From Chloroflexota bacterium (GTDB lineage Bacteria > Chloroflexota > Anaerolineae > Aggregatilineales > Phototrophicaceae), in NCBI GenBank assembly GCA_026707665.1, contig JAPOWK010000107.1, positions 1 through 51,846 of the forward strand: DNA of 51,846 nt. The letters run 5' to 3'. Each line of letters starts with the position of its first letter. The stretch's first letter is position 1. Below, piece by piece: positions 44,533-51,846 of the stretch. The notes beneath the pieces were generated by a model. That model was not told where the DNA came from. It saw only the letters and a program-made list of their open reading frames with translations, and ran no database searches. The translations under genes were made by a program, and so were the position numbers.

Positions 44533-45507
44533 ATGCTTGTATTTCGTCCTCTTGCCGCACTGCTCATTTGCCTGCTCGCACTCGGCGCGTCGGCACAGGA
44601 TGAAACGGGGCCGATCTTTCAGCTGGAACCGCGGCCCATGCCCGCGTCGGTGCAGATTGAAGCTGATCTTCGATTGGAATATTACTTTCCGTCCTTGACC
44701 CAGGGCGGACTTGGTTTGCTGCGTTTGACCGGCGATGATATCGGCGGCGCGCGCGCGGACTTCCGCCACAAAGACATCCCCTTCTTTCATGTAGCCGGCG
44801 ACGCCTGGTACGCGCTCATCGTCGCAAACGTTGACAGTGTGCCGGGTACGCATCAATTGCTCGTGCATGCGCAGCGCAATACGGGTGGTACAACCTTCCA
44901 CCGACGCTTGCGGGTGAGGCCTGGCAATTTCATCGTGCAGAACTTCGAGCTCACCGGTGGCGCCGCCTCGACGGCGTCGAAGGCATCAGAACGAAATGCC
45001 GTTGGAGAAATAATGTCGGTCCTCGAAGACTTCATCGCCGAGCCCATGTGGGACGCGCAGGGATTCGAATTGCCGCTCGATAGCGAACTGACCTCGCCCT
45101 TTGGCGCCTTTCGCCTGCTCAACGGCGACTTTGAAACGCGCCACATGGGCTGGGATCAGAACGCGGCCGAGGGCACGCCGATTCGCGCGATGGCGGCTGG
45201 CGTCGTGGCGCGCGCGGCAAACATTGTGTCGGACCTGTACGGCGTTTACGGGCGCTTCGTGATGATTGATCACGGTTACAACGTGTTCACGAATTACGCC
45301 CATCTTTCGGAAGCGCTGGTGGAGCCGGGTCAGCGCGTTGAAGCCGGGCAGATCATCGCCTTGAGCGGCAACACGGGCCGCAGCAGCGCGCCGCATCTAC
45401 ATTGGGAAGTCCTGGCGCATGGCGAATGGGTCGACGGCTTGACCCTGCTGGATTTGTGGCTGCCAGCGCCGAGCGGCTCAAAGGCGGAGGCGAACGCGCG
45501 GCAGTAG
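44533..45507 (+). CDS. Secreted M23 (LytM) peptidase-like protein
   Basis: The protein has 324 residues. A signal peptide (MLVFRPLAALLICLLALGAS, then AQ) leads to a beta-rich N-terminal domain. The C-terminal LytM domain has SPFGAFRLLNGDFETRHMGWD (zinc His and Asp), then HGYNVFTNYAHLSEALV, GNTGRSS and the HxH motif in APHLHWEV. It cuts peptide crosslinks in cell-wall material or other secreted substrates. The zinc ligands are present, so it is probably active. Confidence 0.87.
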   Translation: MLVFRPLAALLICLLALGASAQDETGPIFQLEPRPMPASVQIEADLRLEYYFPSLTQGGLGLLRLTGDDIGGARADFRHKDIPFFHVAGDAWYALIVANVDSVPGTHQLLVHAQRNTGGTTFHRRLRVRPGNFIVQNFELTGGAASTASKASERNAVGEIMSVLEDFIAEPMWDAQGFELPLDSELTSPFGAFRLLNGDFETRHMGWDQNAAEGTPIRAMAAGVVARAANIVSDLYGVYGRFVMIDHGYNVFTNYAHLSEALVEPGQRVEAGQIIALSGNTGRSSAPHLHWEVLAHGEWVDGLTLLDLWLPAPSGSKAEANARQ

Positions 45508-45537
45508 TTCACATAGCGAAACAAAACCATGTATAAT
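45508..45537 (+). promoter_or_regulatory. Possible promoter of the FHA gene
   Basis: TTCACA (45508-45513), an 18-bp spacer and TATAAT (45532-45537) are present. A second TATAAT lies at 45565-45570, without a good -35. Confidence 0.4.
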
Positions 45538-45662
45538 GCACAAATAGCCGCCGGTGACTCTTGGTATAATTGACCTTCCATCATCACTTTCACGCGCTGG
45601 GCGGCTCAACGCGAGTTGGCATCGCAGCTTGACTACGGCGCTCGCTGACTGAGGAGGGAATC

Positions 45663-46529
45663 ATGCAGCAGAATGACCACTTCCGCCTGGTTGTAAGGCG
45701 GGGTCCACAGCCCAATCTCGCCTTTGAAGTCAGCAAAGATCTCACCACCTTGGGGCGCGATATCAGCAACGATATCGTCATCAACGACCGCGAAACCAGC
45801 CGCCATCACCTGCGCCTGATGATCGCGGGCGACACGCTGACGATTGAAGACCTCGGCTCCACCAATGGCACTTTCGTGAATGGCAAGCGGATTTCGGGTG
45901 TGACGCCGCTGCAGAATGGCGACATGATCGGGCTGGGCGAGACGGTCACCCTGGCCTTGGAGCGCGTGGAAGCCGGCATGGACGCCCCGGCGAGCGCGCC
46001 GTCCAATCTGGGCGACCTGCTGCCGCCGACGAACCCGCCCCAACCGCAGCCCGAAACGCCGATGCCGCAGACGCCGGTGATTCCGGCCGCGCCCGAACCT
46101 AGCTATAGTCCGCCGCCGGCCGACTACGGATTGCAAGACGCGCCGCCGCTGGGCGCCGATCCCTACGCGCCGAATATACCAGCTGCGGGCGAGCAAATGC
46201 CGCAGCAGCCACCCGCTTACCAAGCCTATCCCGAGGGCGCCGCCCAGCAGCAAGGGGCGCCCGGCTATTACCCGCAAGGGCAGCCAGCGGGCTATCAGAT
46301 GCCGGCGCCGCCGCCGCAAGGTTATCCCGGTTACGACTACGATCCCTACGCCGCGCGCGAAGAAAGCAGCGGCACCTCGCCCTGGCTGATCCTCGGCTGC
46401 TTCGTCTTCTTCATCCTGGTCTTCGTCTGTTTCGCCGGCATCGCCTTGACCTTGATTGACTTGCTGAATCTCTGGTGCGATCTGCCGGTGGTGCGCGATG
46501 TGGTGCTGGCGCTGGGATTTGGGTGTTAA
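45663..46529 (+). CDS. FHA domain protein with Pro-rich linker and C-terminal membrane helix
   Basis: The protein has 288 residues. The N-terminal FHA domain (about 5-95) has GRDISNDIVINDRETSRHHL and DLGSTNGTFVNGKRI, which bind phosphothreonine. A long Pro/Gln/Tyr-rich linker follows. A hydrophobic segment (WLILGCFVFFILVFVCFAGIA) near residues 240-260 anchors it in the membrane. It probably docks partners phosphorylated by Ser/Thr kinases, none of which is in this window. Confidence 0.87.
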   Translation: MQQNDHFRLVVRRGPQPNLAFEVSKDLTTLGRDISNDIVINDRETSRHHLRLMIAGDTLTIEDLGSTNGTFVNGKRISGVTPLQNGDMIGLGETVTLALERVEAGMDAPASAPSNLGDLLPPTNPPQPQPETPMPQTPVIPAAPEPSYSPPPADYGLQDAPPLGADPYAPNIPAAGEQMPQQPPAYQAYPEGAAQQQGAPGYYPQGQPAGYQMPAPPPQGYPGYDYDPYAAREESSGTSPWLILGCFVFFILVFVCFAGIALTLIDLLNLWCDLPVVRDVVLALGFGC

Positions 46530-46554
46530 CCCCCGTATCAAAATATATGTGGAC

Positions 46555-46851
46555 TTGTAGGGGCGAGACTTGTCTCGCCCTGATTTGGTGCGAATTGTTT
46601 GCTGAGGGCGAGCCCGCGTCATTGTCAGATTGTAGTGCTCGTCCGTTAATTCGATTTGCAAGCGCGTTTTTCCACCCCATCCCCCGGCCCCTTCCCCAGC
46701 GAGCTAGGGAAGGGGAGCTAGACCTTGCGAGTGCTTGATTCATCCAGTTTCTTGCCCACAGCTAGACGCCATGCGTCTTGCGTGGGCCTGAGATTGACGC
46801 GGCGGGCGAGACAAGCCGAGCGTAGACACTACGGTTCTCTCGCCCCTACAA
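46555..46851. repeat. Composite family B element with 14-bp terminal repeats and nested family A hairpin
   Basis: TTGTAGGGGCGAGA (46555-46568) and its exact reverse complement (46838-46851) bound about 297 bp. Inside lies a family A hairpin (46674-46719, CCCCATCCCCCGG...GGGAAGGGG). The right end hairpin GGGCGAGACAAG...TCTCGCCC is interrupted by about 20 nt containing CGTAGACACT (46816-46836). There are no genes. Confidence 0.75.
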
Positions 46852-46941
46852 AATCCAAATCTGCCAACGCGTAAACCTATAGTCGCCCTTTGGCCAGCGC
46901 GCGATGCTAGCCTGCGCGCAGACCAATCAAAGGAGCGACTG

Positions 46942-48396
46942 ATGTTCAACTGGCTCACCGACTTTTTCCGCCTTCGCCGCGATCGGCTGCGAACCCGCGC
47001 GCCACATATCGAGCGGGTGGCGGCGCATAACAGCCACTTCCTCAATCCGCCGCTGGATATCCACAGCGCCCGCGTGTATGCGGGCTCACCCTGGGTTTAC
47101 GTCGCCATCAACCGCATCGCCGAAGCGGGCGCGCTGGTGCCGCTGAAGGTGTATCGGCTTGCGGGCGAAAAACGCATCGGCATTGAGAACCATCCGCTGG
47201 AGCGCTTGCTCAGCCATCCCAATCCGCTGACCAGCCGCTTCGAGCTCTTCGAGCAGACCATCGGCTCGCTCGAGCTGCACGGCAACGCCTACTGGTTCCT
47301 CGCCGGCGATGGCCGCGGGCAGCCGCGCGAGATCTGGCTGCTGCGCCCCGACCGCGTGACCATCGTGCCGCACGAGCAGCGCATCGTCGCCGGCTACCTC
47401 TACGAGATCAACGGCGAGCGCATCCCGCTGGACGCCATCGAAGTCGTCCACTTCCGCCGCTGGCATCCCGACAATGACTTCTACGGCCTCTCGCCCATCG
47501 CGGCCGCCCGCGGCGCCGTGCTCAGCGACCGGCACATGGCGGACTGGAATCGCAACACCTTCGGCCAAGATCATGGCGTGCCAGCCGGCATCGTCAGTAT
47601 CAAGGACTTCATCAGCGATACCGACTTCGAGCGGCTCAAACGCGAATGGCGGAGCCGCTACGGCGGCGGCTCGCGGCGGACCGCTTTCTTGCGCGGCGGC
47701 GCCATCGAATGGCAGCACATCGGCCTCAGCCACTGCGATCTCGATTTCCTGCAGGGACGCCAAGCCCAGCGTGATGAGATCCTCAATATCTTCGGCATCC
47801 CGGTGGGCTTGGTCAGCGAGAACGCCACCGAAGCCAACGCCAAGGTCGCCGAGCGCCAGTTCATCGAGCGCACACTCTACCCCAAACTGGTGCGCATCGC
47901 CCAGAAGATCACGCAGGAGCTGCTGCCCTTCTACGGCGCCGACCTGGTCGCCGAATACGATGACATCCGCCCGACCGACGCCCAAGCGCGCCTCGATGAG
48001 ATTCGCACGGCTTACCCGCTGCTGAGCATCAATGAGCTGCGCGCGCAGTATTTTCAGCTGCCGCCGGTGGCTTGGGGGGATACGCCAGTGGGCGGGGATT
48101 CTCACCCCATCCCCCGGCCCCTTCCCCAGCAAGCTAGGGAAGGGGAGACTGGTAGGGGCGAGCCATTGGGTCGCCCAGATTCAGCCGCCCATAAATCAGC
48201 GGTGGAAAATGAGCTGGCGCAATGGGAGCGCTTCGCCCTGAATCGGCTGGATCGGGCCGAGCAGACGCGTCCCTTCGAGGTGACGGCGCTGCCGGACGAG
48301 CTGGCTTTCGAGGTCAGCGCGGGGCTGCTGTTTGCAAGAGATCGGGAGAGAGTGAAGTCCGTGTTTGCGGGGGTCAGGGCGGGGCTGGGGGATTGA
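46942..48396 (+). CDS. HK97-type phage portal protein, with an absorbed repeat
   Basis: The protein has 484 residues. The core matches phage portals: YAGSPWVYVAINRIAEA, LEHPNPLT-like LLSHPNPLTSRFELFE, HGNAYWFL, VVHFRRWHPDNDFYGLSPIAAA and FGIPVGLVSENATEANAK. Portals form the DNA entry ring of the capsid. Residues about 387-412 (HPIPRPLPQQAREGE and following) are the in-frame translation of a family A plus family B repeat. The ATG has AGGAG upstream. The 3' end is duplicated at 49038. Confidence 0.87.
   Translation: MFNWLTDFFRLRRDRLRTRAPHIERVAAHNSHFLNPPLDIHSARVYAGSPWVYVAINRIAEAGALVPLKVYRLAGEKRIGIENHPLERLLSHPNPLTSRFELFEQTIGSLELHGNAYWFLAGDGRGQPREIWLLRPDRVTIVPHEQRIVAGYLYEINGERIPLDAIEVVHFRRWHPDNDFYGLSPIAAARGAVLSDRHMADWNRNTFGQDHGVPAGIVSIKDFISDTDFERLKREWRSRYGGGSRRTAFLRGGAIEWQHIGLSHCDLDFLQGRQAQRDEILNIFGIPVGLVSENATEANAKVAERQFIERTLYPKLVRIAQKITQELLPFYGADLVAEYDDIRPTDAQARLDEIRTAYPLLSINELRAQYFQLPPVAWGDTPVGGDSHPIPRPLPQQAREGETGRGEPLGRPDSAAHKSAVENELAQWERFALNRLDRAEQTRPFEVTALPDELAFEVSAGLLFARDRERVKSVFAGVRAGLGD
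48102..48176. repeat. Family A plus family B repeats inside the portal gene
   Basis: 48102-48150 is the C-rich/G-rich hairpin CCCCATCCCCCGGCCCC...GGGAAGGGG. 48151-48176 is GGTAGGGGCGAGCC...GGTCGCCC. Together they add a length divisible by three, so the portal frame is kept. Confidence 0.75.
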
Positions 48397-48432
48397 TTAT
48401 TTTGCCACAGAGGCACAGAGGGCACAGAGAAC
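48341..48432. repeat. Portal 3' end plus CACAGAG repeat, left direct copy
   Basis: This covers the last 18 codons of the portal gene, its TGA, and the adjoining GCCACAGAGGCACAGAGG repeat (48402-48432). It is repeated at 49038-49128 with few mismatches. Confidence 0.8.
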
Positions 48433-48434
48433 AG

Positions 48435-48767
48435 CTAGGTTAGATTTAGTTCGTTCATCAGATGACGAATTCGGACGGGCTGGACATCGGCGCAACGGGG
48501 CTTTTGGCAAATGACGAGCAAGGTGATCGCCGTCTCACCAACATGATACACGACCCTAAAGCCATCACGCTTGCTTAAACGGGCGGACGTATTTTGCAAT
48601 CGCACCTTGTAGACTTCCGCTCCGCCAAGGCCTGGGATTTTGTCGCCGGGTTTTCGCCCATCTTCCAGATCGTCAACAAGCCCGTCAACATCATCAGCGA
48701 CCCGGCGATACCTTCGTCCTAGTTTCTTGACCAGCGAATTGAATCTATCCGTCAGGATGATTTCCAT
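48435..48767 (-). CDS. RelE/ParE-type toxin
   Basis: 110 residues from the ATG at 48767; an ATG at 48788 would add seven. MEIILTDRFNSLVKKLGRRY, then the segments GDKIPGLGGAEVYKVRLQNTS and GFRVVYHV, match RelE-superfamily toxins, ribosome-dependent mRNA interferases. It overlaps the preceding antitoxin gene. The pair lies between two copies of the portal 3' end. Confidence 0.78.
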   Translation of the reverse strand: MEIILTDRFNSLVKKLGRRYRRVADDVDGLVDDLEDGRKPGDKIPGLGGAEVYKVRLQNTSARLSKRDGFRVVYHVGETAITLLVICQKPRCADVQPVRIRHLMNELNLT

Positions 48768-48963
48768 CTTGTTCCGCTTCAAGCTCAAGACGGATCTGGC
48801 GTAAGGCTTCGCGCGCGGGCATCACATCGCCATTCTTCATTTGTATCAGGCTGACGCGCAGGTCTTCCATGAATTCCTTTTGGGCGTCTGTGAGTTCATC
48901 GAGATCGGTTTCGTCGCGTTGGCGCGGGACAGGCGCGGTGGGTGGAGATTTGGGGGCGGGCAT
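48745..48963 (-). CDS. Antitoxin partner of the RelE-type toxin
   Basis: 72 residues from the ATG at 48963; the frame extends upstream into the duplicated portal end, but that part is not real. It has a Pro-rich N-terminus and then an acidic helix (LDELTDAQKEFMEDLRVSL) and REALRQIRLELEAEQ. This looks like a short helical antitoxin that wraps the toxin. It overlaps the toxin start, so the two are translationally coupled. No DNA-binding domain is obvious. Confidence 0.65.
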   Translation of the reverse strand: MPAPKSPPTAPVPRQRDETDLDELTDAQKEFMEDLRVSLIQMKNGDVMPAREALRQIRLELEAEQDGNHPDG

Positions 48964-49037
48964 GCGGACGATCCTTTCGTAGTCAGAATGAGCATACCAT
49001 AGGCTACGGGGAATGGCAAAAGGTCCCGTCGCGCGCG

Positions 49038-49128
49038 ATCGGGAGAGCGTGAAGTCCGTGTTTGCGGGGGCAAGGGCGGGGCTGGGGGATTGATTTTTTT
49101 GCCACAGAGGCACGGAGGCACAGAGAAA
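49038..49128. pseudogene. Duplicated portal 3' end plus CACAGAG repeat, right direct copy
   Basis: On the plus strand this still reads RDRESVKSVFAGARAGLGD followed by TGA, then GCCACAGAGGCACGGAGG (49100-49127). Compared with 48341-48432 only a few positions differ. With the left copy it brackets the toxin/antitoxin pair. Confidence 0.78.
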
Positions 49129-49140
49129 CGAAGAAAAGAA

Positions 49141-49166
49141 AATGTGGGAGATGTCACTCCCACATT
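49141..49166 (-). terminator. Rho-independent terminator of the TIR/YjzC-like operon
   Basis: A perfect 10-bp stem AATGTGGGAG/CTCCCACATT with a 6-nt loop. On the minus strand it is followed by TTCTTTTCTTCG. It lies 19 nt beyond the stop of the last small gene. Confidence 0.85.
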
Positions 49167-49184
49167 ATCAGTGCCGCGATGTTT

Positions 49185-49364
49185 CTACGGCTTACGTGGG
49201 CCAATACGCTTCCATTTACGTCCGGGCTTTTGCGTTGGCGGCAACTTGACATTGCGCCTCACAGATTTCGGCCCCGGATTCGGAACCTTGCCACCTCGCG
49301 GACCACGCTCTTCATACTCACCAGACCGGTCCGCTTTCTCGCCGGGATTCTGCGTTTTAGCCAT
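49185..49364 (-). CDS. YjzC-like small protein
   Basis: 59 residues. AAGGAG lies 7 nt before the ATG, a very good ribosome site. The sequence NPGEKADRSGEYEERGPRGGK, then VKLPPTQKPGRKWKRIGPRKP, has the layout of YjzC-like small proteins: a G-x-K-A-x-x-S/N-G-Y start and a late FPP/LPP...W. Its C-terminal half is close to residues about 175-198 of the TIR protein upstream (LPPTQKPGRTWERIGPR). It is basic and rich in Gly and Pro. The function is unknown. Confidence 0.65.
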   Translation of the reverse strand: MAKTQNPGEKADRSGEYEERGPRGGKVPNPGPKSVRRNVKLPPTQKPGRKWKRIGPRKP

Positions 49365-49382
49365 CGGTATACTCCTTTGCTA

Positions 49383-50177
49383 CTATACGGGACCCCGCCA
49401 CCACGCTGCCTTGCCAGCGGATGCGACCGGCGGGAATCGCTCGCCTGTCGTCAGTCGTATCTGCTGTTCTTCGGTTGTTGGCCGAGGTGTCCTAGTTCCG
49501 TCAGTGTATCTTACCCAATTGTAACGCCCGGAACGTGGGGCCTTTTGACCAGTCTTGTATTGTGCCATCATTGTACCTCTTGTTTGTTGTCGTGGACCTA
49601 TTCGCTCCCAAGTACGCCCAGGCTTCTGTGTTGGTGGCAACTTGTCGCCTTTCTCGATTGTCACAACACGACGTCTTCGGAACTTACCGCCGCGTGTTCG
49701 CGATGATTTGCCTTGACGTCTAACAGTCTTCGCAAGTGCCGCATCCGTTGTAGCTCGGCATTCACGGTATGAAAGCTTTATTCTCATGTATCGCGCTAGC
49801 GCGAAGGTTGCATCATACACGTCATAGTTATTGTGCCAGCCTGTGAAATCAATATATTGCAGCATACCCAATATCAGATTGTCATTCAGTGAGATTGAAT
49901 GCAGTTTTAGAGGCACCATTTTCCGCTTCTTGCCTTTTCTGAATGCAAGTTGAATTTCTGCGTCAACCCAGTCAGATGATTCGGCACATTTGCTCACCAC
50001 ATTCAGGAAATACTCTCGTTTGGGAATCTCTCGCTCAAACTGTCTTACATATGGACCCGAACCCAAACTATGACGATCGCGAAACACAGCAACGCCCCAG
50101 TCATCAAGCAATTCTTCAAGAAAGTCTACGAATTTTGCCGCGTCATCGACTGCATAGCTTATAAACGCGCTCGTCAC
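49383..50177 (-). CDS. TIR-domain protein fused to YjzC-like modules
   Basis: 264 residues from a GTG with GGAG about 6 nt upstream. Residues 1-135 form a TIR domain: TSAFISYAVDD, FRDRHSLGSGP and SSDWVDAEIQLAF, with E74 at the position of the NADase catalytic Glu. Residues about 150-200 carry a basic YjzC-like unit (KGDKLPPTQKPGRTWERIGPR). Residues 203-264 are a second unit (YKTGQKAPRSGRYNW...GERFPP) that has its own AAGAGG and double ATG (49571/49568) and could be made separately. It is likely a defence or signalling effector. Confidence 0.75.
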   Translation of the reverse strand: MTSAFISYAVDDAAKFVDFLEELLDDWGVAVFRDRHSLGSGPYVRQFEREIPKREYFLNVVSKCAESSDWVDAEIQLAFRKGKKRKMVPLKLHSISLNDNLILGMLQYIDFTGWHNNYDVYDATFALARYMRIKLSYRECRATTDAALAKTVRRQGKSSRTRGGKFRRRRVVTIEKGDKLPPTQKPGRTWERIGPRQQTRGTMMAQYKTGQKAPRSGRYNWVRYTDGTRTPRPTTEEQQIRLTTGERFPPVASAGKAAWWRGPV

Positions 50178-50202
50178 AGAAATCTCCGCGATTTCGGCTC
50201 AT

Positions 50203-50221
50203 TACAATTATCAGAATTGTA
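50203..50221. promoter_or_regulatory. 19-bp palindrome upstream of the TIR gene
   Basis: TACAATT-ATCAG-AATTGTA is a perfect 7-5-7 inverted repeat, ending 26 nt before the GTG start. It overlaps a possible -10 (TACAAT) on the minus strand. It could be an operator for a regulator that is not encoded here. Confidence 0.5.
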
Positions 50222-50260
50222 CAGAAAAGATTTGCTAATGAACAGGTCGCGCGCAGTCTT

Positions 50261-50290
50261 TTCTCCGCGCCCTCTGTGCCTCTGTGGCAA
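50261..50290 (-). repeat. CACAGAG-type dispersed repeat downstream of the methyltransferase
   Basis: On the minus strand, GCCACAGAGGCACAGAGGGC starts 5 nt beyond the methyltransferase stop, after a T-rich run. Confidence 0.75.
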
Positions 50291-50295
50291 AAAAA

Positions 50296-51846
<1,551 letters not shown>

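Overview
The window looks like a chromosomal segment of an uncultured, fairly GC-rich bacterium, most likely a Chloroflexota (Anaerolineae-type) genome. This is inferred from gene content: a fused transaldolase/glucose-6-phosphate isomerase, an actinobacterial-style MSMEG_4193 phosphatase / DUF3090 / SCO1664-family set, several Uma2 nucleases, very acidic TPR proteins, and intergenic spaces full of palindromic repeats. No rRNA, tRNA or CRISPR array was seen.

Layout. 1-2274 is the 3' part of a secreted beta-helix protein with two choice-of-anchor Q modules. 2417-3533 holds a small membrane protein and surE on the minus strand. 3775-8397 is a metal-homeostasis operon: a double operator, a Zur-like Fur-family repressor, an unknown 389-residue protein, a CobW-like protein without a Walker A motif, a full COG0523 GTPase and a WD40 protein. 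8562-17904 carries an APH-fold kinase, two acidic TPR proteins followed closely by mutY, a transglutaminase-like protein, a small protein/retropepsin pair and an ABC-2 permease. 17991-19067 (minus) is a DUF6941-HicA-HicB operon. 19327-22206 is tal-pgi, followed by a cold-shock gene with a clear terminator. 23175-28325 has a TIM-barrel protein and the phosphatase/DUF3090/SCO1664 set, split by three tandem Uma2 genes. 28571-37608 is metabolic: a GH5 glycosidase, a sulfatase, a PfkB kinase, a methyltransferase, a nitroreductase and a secreted hydrolase. 38234-39821 encodes terminase subunits. 40304-42279 has SRAP, EEP-nuclease and SWIM proteins. 42394-46529 has an M20 peptidase and DinB, M23 and FHA proteins. 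46942-51846 contains a phage portal gene and a minus-strand defence-like island: a RelE-type toxin/antitoxin, two YjzC-like small proteins, a TIR protein, and a methyltransferase fused to an Mrr-like nuclease that runs off the window.

What stands out. (1) A TIR-domain protein continues in frame into a YjzC-like module and is followed at 18 nt by a second YjzC-like gene. A 19-bp palindrome precedes it and the operon ends in a strong terminator. (2) Small gene cargos are twice flanked by a direct duplication of a neighbouring gene's 3' end (surE and portal), next to a repeat containing CACAGAGGCACAGAG. (3) Families of short palindromic, MITE-like elements fill the intergenic DNA, carry a common roughly 20-nt insert in their hairpin loops, and in one case have been absorbed in frame into the portal gene. 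(4) The metal operon has two 7-1-7 operator boxes and a CobW-like protein that keeps CxCC but lacks the nucleotide-binding loop.
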